From Limnomonas spitsbergensis (Eukaryota > Chlorophyta > Chlorophyceae > Chlamydomonadales), in assembly GCA_037349105.1 (NCBI GenBank), contig JAYJMM010000114.1, positions 2,719,501 through 2,783,500 on the forward strand: a DNA stretch of 64,000 nucleotides, written 5' to 3'. Both the position numbers and the translations under genes were made by a program. The notes under the pieces were generated by a model that ran no database searches, was not told the DNA's origin, and saw nothing but the letters and a program-made list of their open reading frames with translations. Shown here one piece after another: positions 10,801 to 22,500 of the stretch; within the stretch, counting starts at the first letter, position 1, and each line of letters opens with the position of its first letter.

Positions 10801-12644
10801 CTCTGGCCTGTTTTCAGATCTCTGGCCTGTTTTCAGACCTCTGGCCTGTTTTCAGACCTCTGGCCTGTTTTCAGACCTCTGGCCTGTTTTCAGACCTCTG
10901 GCCTGTTTTCAGACCTCTGGCCTGTTTTCAGATCTCTGGCCTGTTTTCAGACCTCTGGCCTGTTTTCAGACCTCTGGCCTCTTTTCAGACCTCTGGCCTC
11001 TTTTCAGACCTCTGGCCTGTTTTCAGATCTCTGGCCTGTTTTCAGATCTTTTGCCTGTTTTCAGATCTCTGGCCTGTTTTCAGACCTCTGGCCTGTTTTC
11101 AGACCTCTGGCCTGTTTTCAGACCTCTGGCCTGTTTTCAGATCTCTGGCCTGTTCTCAGACCTCTGGCCTGTTTTCAGACCTCTGGCCTGTTTTCAGACC
11201 TCTGGCCTGTTTTCAGACTGGCCTGTTTTCAGACCTCTGGCCTGTTTTCAGACTGGCCTGTTTTCAGACCTCTGGCCTGTTTTCAGACTGGCCTGTTTTC
11301 AGATCTCTGGCCTGTTTACAGACCTCTGGCCTGTTTTCAGATCTCTGGCCTGTTTACAGACCTCTGGCCTGTTTTCAGATCTCTGGCCTGTTTTCAGACC
11401 TCTGGCCTGTTTTCAGATCTCTGGCCTGTTTTCAGATCTCTGGCCTGTTTTCAGATCTCTGGCCTGTTTTCAGATCTCTGGCCTGTTTTCAGACCTCTGG
11501 CCTGTTTTCAGATCTCTGGCCTGTTTTCAGACCTCTGGCCTGTTTTCAGACCTCTGGCCTGTTTTTAGATCTCGGGCCTGTTTTCAGACCTCTGGCCTGT
11601 TTTCAGACCTCTGGCCTGTTTTCAGATCTCTGGCCTGTTTACAGACCTCTGGCCTGTTTTCAGATCTCTGGCCTGCTTTCAGACCTCTGGCCTGCTTTCA
11701 GACCTCTGGCCTGTTTTCAGATCTCTGGCCTGTTTTCAGACCTCTGGCCTCGTTTCAGATCTCTTGCCTGTTTTCAGACCTCCGGCCTGTTTTCAGACCT
11801 CTGGCCTGTTTACAGACCTCTAGCCTGTTTTCAGACCTCTGGCCTGTTTTCAGACCTCTGGCCTGGTTTCAGATCTCTTGCCTGTTTTCAGACCTCCGGC
11901 CTGTTTTCAGACCTCTGGCCTGTTTTCAGATCTCTGGCCTGTTTACAGACCTCTGGCCTGTTTTCAGACCTTTGGCCTGTTTTCAAACCTCTGGCCTGTT
12001 TTCAGACCTCTGGCCTGTTTTCAGATCTCTGGCCTGTTTTCAGATCTCTGGCCTGTTTTCAGACCTCTGGCCTGTTTTCAGATCTCTGGCCTGTTTTCAG
12101 ATCTCTGGCCTGTTTTCAGATCTCTGGCCTGTTTTCAGATCTCTGGCCTGTTTTCAGACCTCTGGCCTGCTATGACAGGTGTCAGCCTGGTACGTGATGA
12201 CCAGGCTTTACCTCTGAGGGGCTTCAGGTCGGCCTCCACTGGGCCGATGGGGACCAAATCTCCACCGGCCAGTGGCGGGTGGCCCAAGCAGCAGGGCATG
12301 CTGCAGGAGGCCCCCCATACTGCCATGGGCTGTGGGGTATGGTTGAAATGCCCAGGAATAAAGGGTGGCTGTGACCGCCCTGAGCTGCCCTGAACCCCCT
12401 GACTGCACCGTTTAATGACGTTACACCTCTGGGCCATGCTGAAATGAAGCTCGGCCACGGTGCACGGTTGCAGGTGATTGCGGACAATGAGTCCGGTCTC
12501 TTGTTCAAGAACAAGAGGGACCGCAAGGTCATCAATGTGGACCCCCGCGCTCGGCCGGGGGACAACTCAACGCGGACGGAGCTGCAAACGTCAGAGTACA
12601 TGCAGGTCGTCATTTACGACCACGTCACGCGTCGGCGCAGCTAG
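7826..12644 (+). CDS. CFAP299: CFAP299 (C4orf22) homologue, complete, 6 exons, 238 aa
   Basis: Exons 7826-7890, 7955-8044, 8164-8311, 9172-9258, 10135-10290, 12474-12644 (stop TAG 12642-12644). All junctions are GT-AG and phases match (2,2,0,0,0); the total of 717 nt gives 238 aa, close to the ~230 of animal CFAP299. The chain runs [113 protein letters not shown], and ends [18 protein letters not shown]; this order and spacing are typical of the whole family. The start is the only ATG in frame before the conserved DPLDEY, so the model spans the whole protein. CFAP299 is a small, almost domain-less protein found where motile cilia occur; its molecular role is not established. Introns are 64-2183 nt. 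Intron 5 contains a 1.6-kb satellite array, intron 3 a decayed copy of an exon edge. Confidence -1.
8775..8930 (+). repeat. Dispersed GGCC-rich / GTAGCTGA family copy
   Basis: GATTGGGGACCAAACCTGG, a GGCCGGCGGCCAGG body and the end TAGTTGAATGGTTGCTGAG. It lies in CFAP299 intron 3. Confidence -1.
9088..9132 (+). repeat. Decayed echo of CFAP299 exon 4 start
   Basis: ACCAGGGGGAGGCGGTCCGG followed by AATAGGGAGCTGACT matches the exon 4 sequence ACCGGGAGGAGGCAGTCCGG then AATGGGAAGCTGACT at 9182-9216, but contains a stop. It lies about 90 bases upstream of the real exon. Confidence -1.
9280..9470 (+). repeat. Tandem duplication just after CFAP299 exon 4
   Basis: Two ~90-bp units (GGCCGGGCTTGCGGCGAAAG at 9287 and GACCGGGCTTGCAGTGAAAG at 9381), each ending near CAGTTTCATT. 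They lie just inside intron 4. Confidence -1.
10577..12172. repeat. 19-bp satellite array (~84 copies), CFAP299 intron 5
   Basis: Unit TGTTTTCAGACCTCTGGCC, varying ACC/ATC, with a few shortened units (TGTTTTCAGACTGGCC). Every unit presents TTTTCAG|A, a good 3' splice-site core. The >500-codon frames across it come from the repeat and do not code. Confidence -1.
12236..12345 (+). repeat. Dispersed GGCC-rich family, partial copy
   Basis: GATGGGGACCAAATCTCC, GTGGCGGGTGGCCCAAGCAG and CAGGGCATGCTG match the body of the family; the GTAGCTGA tail is missing. Confidence -1.
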
Positions 12645-13559
12645 AGACCGTCATGGTCCAAATCTGTACTTTTATTTCATTCTGCAGTTTTATTCTATGG
12701 CTCGTGTATAAGGTGTTACAGCGGGCTTCAATTTCTTGGATGGGCAATGCGCTTCAGTGCTGCCCCCAAGTTATCCTTACTATATTTTTTCACTGTGTTG
12801 GGTTTTTGCCTCAAACAACAAGGCCCCTAGATGGGTGCTGACGCCCCGGCCTGGCCGGGTCTTGTGACTTTAGAGGCTGCTGTGTAAGATGCGCCATGAA
12901 CTGTTCGGCAAATGTTGTGCAAGACGGGCCATGAACACTTCGGCAAAAGAAAAAGTCGCATTCGCTGTCCCTGGGCATATTTTAATCCCTCCGAGTGATA
13001 ACTATCCCTCGTCAGAATACCGGTGTGTTAATGGTTTCCCGGTCTCATGTCCTTTCAGCCTTTTCACACCCACTGGCAGACCTTCTGTAAGCCCCCGCCA
13101 AGCCTCGCAAACAATAGAGCAGGTAACAGAACATGTTTATTTTGAAGGCCTGTTGCCCACCGAACCTTGTCCTCCAGACATCAGTCCGTTGAAGGGTCGA
13201 AGTTATGGCCACCGTCTAGATCCAGATCTGTAGCAAGATAAATGGCCCAGAAGGACTTGGTGGGATTTGGAACTATGTGGGTGCAGTGGGCAACTGGGCA
13301 TATGAGCAAAATGTGCCACTGTATTTGTTTCGTTCTTTCCTCCCGACCCTCAAGTTATGCGCCCACGCGCCCAAGCCTTCTTGAGCACGGCCCAGAGGTG
13401 TAACGTCATTGGCAAATGCGCCACTAAGAAGCCAGGTGTGACAAAACCGTTGACCCGTGTGTTAGCCATGTACATAACAGTTGCAGTCATCTGCATCATC
13501 TAACATGCCGCTTTTATAGAACAGGTTGTAACCCCTACGGGCATCAGCTACGTTATCTT
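12645..13559. other. Convergent intergenic region between CFAP299 and the minus-strand GT90 gene
   Basis: A TGTAA at 12883-12887 is a candidate poly(A) signal for CFAP299. I see no exon, array or RNA gene in the rest. Both neighbours end here, so it should hold two 3' untranslated regions. Confidence -1.
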
Positions 13560-16500
13560 CTAAAAGGCCTCCGTCTTGTTGGATAGGTACCATTTCCCGC
13601 CCTCAAACTCGTACGGTACCGTTGCCATGTACTCCCTGACCGTCCTCCAATTCCCTAGGTTGCGTTTGGGCCGGTACCTGCGTCCCAGCTCCTCCGCATT
13701 GGCCTTGATCACCTCCTCCTCCTCCACCTCGTGATGAGGAGACACCTGGGAGTGCCAGGTTTGGGGTCCAGGGTTCAGGTGTTCGACTTCCAGTGTTTGG
13801 TTGAGATATTCGAATTTTAGGAGCTCGAATTGATTTTTTTTGAATAAGGTGCTGAATATCGTTGTGGTTCGGTATGCCAAGACTGCAAACGAAACCGTTG
13901 GTCACACATGTACTGATTACGGTTTCATACCTCGACAGCTCACCAGTGTTATCTGGAATGCATGATAGGCCACCTTCGGAGAGCTGCCACTGGCCCCATG
14001 AGGACTTCAATAAACACCTTCATACATCCTGGTTCGGCTGCCTGAGTTTCCGCAGCCACAACGCATTGCTCAGCAGTACTCTGTCCCGCACAACCCATGT
14101 GTACTACTCTTAACCTCAACTCCTTGCACACACCTTGTACCGCATCAGCTTAGAGAACTCAACCAAGAGGCGGTACCAGTAGCACGTGCGTGCTCGCTTG
14201 TTGAGGTACCTGGGTTCGAGGTGTGGGGTTTGAGGCGTAGAGTTTGAGGTGTGGGGTTTGAGGTGTAGAGTTTGAGGTGTGGGGTTTGAGGAGTAGAGTT
14301 TGAGGTGTGGGGTTTGGGGTATGAGGTGTGGATTTTGAGGTGTGGGGTTTGAAATGTGGATTTTGAGGTGTGGATTTTGAGGTGTCGGGTTTGAGGTGTG
14401 GGGTTTGAGGTGTCGAGTTTGAGGTGTGGAGTTTGAGGTGTGGGGTTTGAGGTGTGGAGTTTGAGGTGTGGGGTTTGAGGCGTCGGGTTTGAGGTGTGGA
14501 GTTTGAGGTGTGAATTTCGATGTGTGGATTTTGAGGTGTGGAGTTTGAGGTGTGGATTTTGAGGTGTGGGGTTTGAGGTGTCGGGTTTGATGTGTGGGGT
14601 TTGAGGTGTCGATTTTGAGGTGTGGATTTTGAGGTGTGGGGTTTGAGGTGTGGAGTTTGAGGTGTGAGGTTTGAAGCGTCGGGTTTGAGGTGTGGAGTTG
14701 AGGTGTGGAGTTGAGGTGTGGAGTTTGAGGTGTGGGGTTTGAGGTGTCGGGTTTGAGGTGTGGGGTTTGAGGTGTGGAGTTTGAGGTGTGGAGTTTGAGG
14801 TGTGGGGTTTGAGGTGTGGAGTTTGAGGTGTGGGGTTTGAGGCGTCGGGTTTGAGGTGTGGAGTTTGAGGTGTGGAGTTTGAGCTGTGGAGTTTCATGTG
14901 TCGGGTTTGAGGTGTGGTGTTTGAGGTGTGGAGTGTGAGGTGTGGAGTGTGAGGTGTGGGGTCTGAGGTGTCGGGTTTGAGGTGTGGAGTTTTAGGTGTG
15001 GGGTTTGAGGTGTGGGGTTTGAGGTGTGTAGTTTGAGGTGTGGGGTTTGAGGTGTGGGGTTTGAGGTGTGGAGTTTGAGGTGTGGAGTTTGAGGTGTGGT
15101 GTTTGAGGTGTGGTGTTTGAGGTGTGGTGTTTGAGGTGTGGGGTTTGAGGTGTGGAGTTTGAGGTGTGGAGTTTGAGGTGTGGAGTTTGAGGTGTGGAGT
15201 TTGAGGTGTGGAGTTTGAGGTGTGGAGTTTGAGGTGTGGGGTTTGAGGTGTGGGGTTTGAGGTGTGGGGTTTGAGGTGTGGGGTTTGAGGTGTGGAGTTT
15301 GAGGTGTGGGGTTTGAGGTCTGAGGTGTGGAGTTTGAGGTGTGGGGTTTGAGGTGTGGAGTTTGAGGTGTGGGGTTTGTGGTGTGGAGTTTTAGGTGTGG
15401 GGTTTGAGGTACCTGGGACTCAGGTATAATTTTTTTAGGATTAAGCAGGAGCAGGTGAGCCTGATGGTTTATGCACCTCATTTTCGTGTTAAGAGTTAGG
15501 GGTTTACGACAGAGACTCAGTGATAATACCCACCAGGGTTCACGAGCAGGACACAGGGTTCACAAGCAGGACTCAGTGATAATGCCCACCAGCCGCATAC
15601 TGTCGTGCAGCTTTGTGTGACATGTGTGGCAGGTGGATGTGCCACAATTTAAGCCTGCAGGATTGTAGCTAGTCAAAGTATGGACAAACACCCCCCCCCA
15701 CAGAAAATATGGAAAGTTAACAGGTCCACGTGTGTGCCTGTGTGTGTCTGTGCGTGTGTAGAGGGGTTGGGTGCCGAAAGAGGCGAGTCATTGCATGGCA
15801 AAAGTTTGCCCGTTCCCAGCCGTCGTCAGGGTTGTAGCTACCAGCGTGAACATGTGGGAACCAGGAGGTGGAAACAGTGTCCATGACAAAAAAATCGCCA
15901 CTAATTTATATGCGTGTGCGTGCTGAAAGCGGCCATCGGTGCATGTGCACGTGTGTGTCTTGAAAGCGGCGACTCACTTCATGGCAAACCTCTGCCCGTT
16001 TCCTGCTATCCGCTGCGCCTCATCATCGTTCGCCTTGGCCCACTCTATGGCGGGAAGAATGTCGTCCGGGGTCTTCTTCCACACCTCAATGTAGTGCTCC
16101 TGATGAGAGAGGTGGAGGGATTAGTTCTTTTAGGCATTGTCATTTGCGGCGCGCACCAGACCACTCCATGGCGGGGGGAATGTCGTCCAGGGTCTTCCTC
16201 TAGACCTCAATGTAGTGCTCCTGATGAGAGAGGTGAAGGGATCAGTGCTTTAGGCATTGCCATTCGCGGCGCGCACGGGACCACTCTATGGCAGGGAGCA
16301 TGCCATCCTCCGGGGTCTTCCTACATACCTCAATGTAGTGCTCCTGGTGAGAGGATGAAAGGCGTTTGGGTTCTATGCATTTGTTGTCTTTTTCAGTGCA
16401 TGCCAATTCACTTTGGGGGGGGGCTTAGCATTGACCAGCCTTCAGGCAGTTGACTAGGAATTGCTCCTGATGAGAGAGTTCGAGGGATATGTGTTTCTGG

Positions 16501-19500
16501 CATTGTCATTCATCGGGATCACGTCCTGAACACCGCTGCATCCTAGGCGCTGCAATTACCTGTTCTACCCCGTGTTTTTGACAAACACATTCTGGGACTA
16601 GTATCACATTGAGTCACTCATAAAGTCACTCAACAGTCACTCAAAAAGTCACTCAAAAAGCCACTCAAAAAGCCACTCAAAAAGTCAATAGTTACCAGAT
16701 ACACCCCCTAGGATCAATGGCAACGCCATTCGGTGACTTCAATTTCCACAAGTATCGAGTCATGTCAAATTCGTCACGAGAGAGTGGGTCGTGTTTAGGG
16801 GGTGGGTCGTGTAAAGGTGGGTCGTGTATAGGGGGTGAGAGATGGGGAGTTAGGGATGGGAGCTTCAGGCGGCGGACAAAACCTACCCCCCTTCATTTCT
16901 ATCCCTGGGCAATTTGTGTTCCCTCACGTTTGGCTTCAGGAGGTGGTAGTAAAACGTTTTGTAGCCAGACTCCTCCTTGAAGATCAAAGAGTTGAGGGGC
17001 AGCAGCAGGTCGACCCTGTAGGCAGCGCAAGCAGGAGAGCAGCGGGCAAGGTGCATCACATCAGTGCATAGTTATATGCGGCGTAGGGACATATACGGAT
17101 TGCAAGAACATATGCATCGGACACACGTGTGAAGCTGAAGAGGGGCAAACGTGAAGCACTCAGGTTCGTAGGATTTACTCAGGGCTGGCTGGGGTGTGGT
17201 GTCACAGAGGGCTCGCTCCCGCTCGCAGATAGATACTAGTAGGGCGGTGTCCGTGGCTGGGACACGTAGGTGGCAGGGAAGAAGGGGTACGGCTGAGTCT
17301 GCCTGGGCCGGTGACCCAAGCTACAGAGTTTGATGCCCCTGGCCCCCCTCCGCCATGGGCCGTGCGGAAGCTGGACTGCAGCTGGACAGCGCTCACAGAA
17401 ACAATGGCGGGATCTGCCCAGGGTATGCCAAGAAGAAAATGTACCTACCTATTGCGCCGTTCTCTGCGCAAACACCTTAGGCTCACATCCCGGCTTCACG
17501 TCGTCGCTCGTCCCCAAGGGGAGCGCTATGTCGCCGCGGGCTCCCAGCCATAGGTGGCAGGCCCAGCCGTTCCCACGTCTCTGTTTTCTGAATCCAACTT
17601 CAAATTCAAATCTCGGGCCTCACCCTTTTGGAGCGTTCAGATCAAGTTCACACTACAAGACTTGCAAAAATCGGGCAACGGAATGTGCCCCGACAGCACG
17701 CTCTTCTGCCTGGCCCACCCCCGTCCGGAGAGATACCAGCCAGTCCAAGCATGGGCCTGCCATGTAGCCATCACACATCAATTAAGGTCGTGAATTATGG
17801 GTAGCAGGTTCGGTTCCCGTCTGCACGCCAGACCTGAACGCCACTTTTTTAACATAGAGGAACCTAAAAAAACCAGTTTCAAAAAACGGTGCAAGATTTT
17901 GCAGGGTCGGCACCGACTAAAGAATGGAAAACTGCACCCCAGGCCTTGTCAAATTCAGGCCGCACCAACTGCCGCACCAACTGCCTCACCTCACTCATTG
18001 GACAATCTATGCAGCACCCCATGCCTTGGTGAATGCAGGCCTCACCCCCAGCCTTACACCCGGCCACACCTCATGCCTTGTCAAATTCAGGCCTCACCCC
18101 CAGCCTCACCTTGAGCTCAGAGCCTGCCCATCCAGGTGCAGTAGGTACTTGAAGCCTGCATGCTTCTCCATCGCCAGCCTAGGGGAGCTCTTCACATCCA
18201 TCAGCTCCGGATACCTGTGTTACAAGTCTCTAGTTAGTATCCAATGAGTTTTTAGAAAAAGAAATACTTCTTATCCATCGCCAGCCTAGGGGAGCTCTTC
18301 ACATCCATCAGCTCTGGATACCTGAGAAATAAGTATCTTGTAAGTATCCAATCCATTTTAAGTCAAGGATGGATTTCTTATCCATCACCAGCCTAGGGGA
18401 GCACCTCACATCCATCAGACTCTGCGGGCACCTGTGGAAACCTGTGGATTGTCAGGTATGTAAAAACACAAGTTCCAAAGTATACAAGTGCGTGCTATGT
18501 AAGTGTCCTATACTGCCGTATAATAGGTATGACATCCGACGAATGGGTATGCTAAGTATCAGGCCAGACGAGTGCGCATAAGTCTCGGCAGCACATGAAA
18601 AAACGGGACCACCTCGAGCATCGAAAGGCATACCAAAATTTTGAAGACTTGTTCGGACTTTTGAGGTTACTCAAGTTTTTAAGGTTACTCAGCTTTTGAG
18701 GTTTTGCGCCGGCCCCGTGTGCCTACCTCGCAGCAATGAATTGGAAGTGCTGACGCACGCGACATGATGTGGTCTCATTGGTGTCGTTCTGCGGGGCAAT
18801 TTGAGGGCAGACTCTGGGAAATTTGAGGGCCATTTGAGGGCCATTTGAGGGCCATTTGAGGGCCATTTGAGGGCCATTTGAGGGCCATTTGAGGGCAGAT
18901 TCTGGGCGTCAGCACGATTTAGGTAGTGTACATCTACTCGAGCTTGACTAAAGCTGCACCACATCCTGCGGCGGGTGTGTGTGGGGGGGCTGGTGCAAAT
19001 GTGACACTTTTACAGCTGTGATCGGTCTTATGTTGAACATGTGCAGCCTGTTCATGATGTTGCACCCGTGCTGCTGTGCTGCTTGGGCCATCGGCGCAGG
19101 GACGCCATTGTTCTGTCCCAATCGAGCCCCAGTGGAGGCGGCCCGGCCTAGTTTAGGGTTCAGGGTTTAGGGTTCAGAATGGTCGATGGTCATGAAGCGG
19201 CCCCAAATATCAGCCCAAGCCGGACATCAGCCCAAGCCCAAGACCCAAATTCCAGTCCAAGCCGGACATCAGCCCAAGCCCGAGCCCCAAATATCAGCCC
19301 GAGCCGGACATCAGCCCAAGCCCAAGCCGGCCATCAGCCCAAGCCAGGCATCAGCCCCACACATTTGGGCCCCAAGTGTCCATCCCCACCTTACAGATCT
19401 CGCACGCCCCGCCACCCAGCCTTTTGAACAGTGTCTCGTGTGCATCGTAGGCACGGTAGTAGTTGGAGAAACGTCCAAACAGCACCTCCTTCTTCTCACT

Positions 19501-22500
19501 CCCTGTAAGAGTGTGAGGTTCAATGTTCAGTGTTTTTGTGTTTTTGTGTTCAGTCCTCAGTATTTCGGGACTTCACCAGGCTTTTTGTATGCTCAGGTTC
19601 TGTGTTCAGTGTCTCGGGACTTCACCAGGCTATTAAAGCACCTCCCTCATTTTCACTCCCTGTCGGGTTCAGGTTTCGGGATTAAGGAACTCCATTAGGC
19701 TGTACGCTCGCACCCCCCTTCTTTCGTCTCACTCATGCTGATTTTCAGAGAAAAAATACAACGGTTCAGTTTCCCCCCTAAACATTGAAGGGTTCAGTTT
19801 CCCCCATAACATTGAAGGGTCCAGTTTCCCCCAAAACATTGAAGGGTCCAGTTTACCCCATAACATTGAAGGGTCCAGTTTCCCCCAAAACATTGAAGGG
19901 TCCAGTTTACCCCATAACATTGAAGGGTCCAGTTTCCCCCCAAAACATTGAAGGGTCCAGTTTCCCCCCAAAACATTGAAGGGTCCAGTTTCCCCCCAAA
20001 ACATTGAAGGGTCCAGTTTCCCCCCAAAACATTGAAGGGTTCAGTTCCCCCCAAAACATTGAAGGGTCCAGTTTCCCCCCAAAACATTGAAGGGTCCAGT
20101 TTCCCCCAAAACATTGAAGGGTCCAGTTTCCCCCAAAACATTGAAGGGTTCAGTTCCCCCCAAAACATTGAAGGGTTCAGTTTCCCCCCAAAACATTGAA
20201 GGGTCCAGTTTCCCCCAAAACATTGAAGGGTTCAGTTTCCCCCCAAAACATTGAAGGGTCCAGTTTCCCCCCAAAACATTGAAGGGTCCAGTTTCCCCCA
20301 AAACATTGAAGGGTTCAGTTTCCCCCCAAAACATTGAAGGGTCCAGTTTCCCCCCAAAACATTGAAGGGTTCAGTTTCCCCCCAAAACATTGAAGGGTCC
20401 AGTTTCCCCCCAAAACATTGAAGGGTCCAGTTTCCCCCAAAACATTGAAGGGTCCAGTTTCCCCCAAAACATTGAAGGGTCCAGTTTCCCCCCAAAACAT
20501 TGAAGGGTTCAGTTCCCCCCAAAACATTGAAGGGTCCAGTTTCCCCCAAAACATTGAAGGGTCCAGTTTCCCCCCAAAACATTGAAGGGTCCAGTTTCCC
20601 CCAAAACATTGAAGGGTCCAGTTTCCCCCCAAAACATTGAAGGGTCCAGTTTCCCCCCAAAACATTGAAGGGTCCAGTTTCCCCCCAAAACATTGAAGGG
20701 TTCAGTTCCCCCCAAAACATTGAAGGGTCCAGTTTCCCCCAAAACATTGAAGGGTCCAGTTTCCCCCAAAACATTGAAGGGTCCAGTTTCCCCCAAAACA
20801 TTGAAGGGTCCAGTTTCCCCCCAAAACATTGAAGGGTCCAGTTTCCCCCCAAAACATTGAAGGGTCCAGTTTCCCCCCAAAACATTGAAGGGTCCAGTTT
20901 CCCCCCAAAACATTGAAGGGTCCAGTTTCCCCCAAAACATTGAAGGGTCCAGTTTCCCCCCAAAACATTGAAGGGTCCAGTTTCCCCCCAAAACATTGAA
21001 GGGTCCAGTTTCCCCCAAAACATTGAAGGGTCCAGTTTCCCCCAAAACATTGAAGGGTCCAGTTTCCCCCCAAAACATTGAAGGGTCCAGTTTCCCCCCA
21101 AAACATTGAAGGGTCCAGTTTCCCCCAAAACATTGAAGGGTCCAGTTTCCCCCCAAAACATTGAAGGGTCCAGTTTCCCCCAAAACATTGAAGGGTTCAG
21201 TTTCCCCCAAAACATTGAAGGGTCCAGTTTCCCCCCAAAACATTGAAGGGTCCAGTTTCCCCCCAAAACATTGAAGGGTCCAGTTTCCCCCCAAAACATT
21301 GAAGGGTCCAGTTTCCCCCCAAAACATTGAAGGGTCCAGTTTCCCCCCAAAACATTGAAGGGTCCAGTTTCCCCCCAAAACATTGAAGGGTCCAGTTTCC
21401 CCCCAAAACATTGAAGGGTCCAGTTTCCCCCAAAACATTGAAGGGTTCAGTTTCCCCCCAAAACATTGAAGGGTCCAGTTTCCCCCCAAAACATTGAAGG
21501 GTCCAGTTTCCCCCCAAAACATTGAAGGGTCCAGTTTCCCCCAAAACATTGAAGGGTCCAGTTTCCCCCAAAACATTGAAGGGTCCAGTTTCCCCCCAAA
21601 ACATTGAAGGGTCCAGTTTCCCCCCAAAACAATGAAGGGTCCAGTTTCCCCCAAAACATTGAAGGGTTCAGTTTCCCCCAAAACATTGAAGGGTCCAGTT
21701 TCCCCCAAAACATTGAAGGGTCCAGTTTCCCCCAAAACATTGAAGGGTCCAGTTTCCCCCAAAACATTGAAGGGTCCAGTTTCCCCCCAAAACATTGAAG
21801 GGTTCAGTTCCCCCCAAAACATTGAAGGGTTCAGTTCCCCCCAAAACATTGAAGGGTTCAGTTTCCCCCCAAAACATTGAAGGGTTCAGTTCCCCCCAAA
21901 ACATTGAAGGGTTCAGTTCCCCCCAAAACATTGAAGGGTCCAGTTCCCCCCAAAACATTGAAGGGTCCAGTTCCCCCCAAAACATTGAAGGGTTCAGTTT
22001 CCCCCCAAAACATTGAAGGGTCCAGTTTCCCCCCAAAACATTGAAGGGTCCAGTTTCCCCCCAAAACATTGAAGGGTCCAGTTTCCCCCCAAAACATTGA
22101 AGGGTCCAGTTTCCCCCCAAAACATTGAAGGGTCCAGTTTCCCCCAAAACATTGAAGGGTTCAGTTTCCCCCCAAAACATTGAAGGGTCCAGTTTCCCCC
22201 CAAAACAATGAAGGGTCCAGTTTCCCCCAAAACATTGAAGGGTCCAGTTTCCCCCCAAAACATTGAAGGGTCCAGTTTCCCCCAAAACATTGAAGGGTCC
22301 AGTTTCCCCCAAAACATTGAAGGGTTCAGTTTCCCCCCAAAACATTGAAGGGTCCAGTTTCCCCCCAAAACATTGAAGGGTCCAGTTTCCCCCCAAAACA
22401 TTGAAGAGTCCAGTTTCCCCCCAAAACATTGAAGGGTCCAGTTTCCCCCCTAAACATTGAAGAGTCCAGTTTCCCCCCAAAACATTGAAGAGTCCATTTT

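Noticed and set aside
10577..12197. Frames of 520-530 codons with [19 protein letters not shown] repeats
   Set aside because: 19-bp repeat inside CFAP299 intron 5; the period is not a multiple of three and the frame survives only because the unit lacks stops in all three frames.
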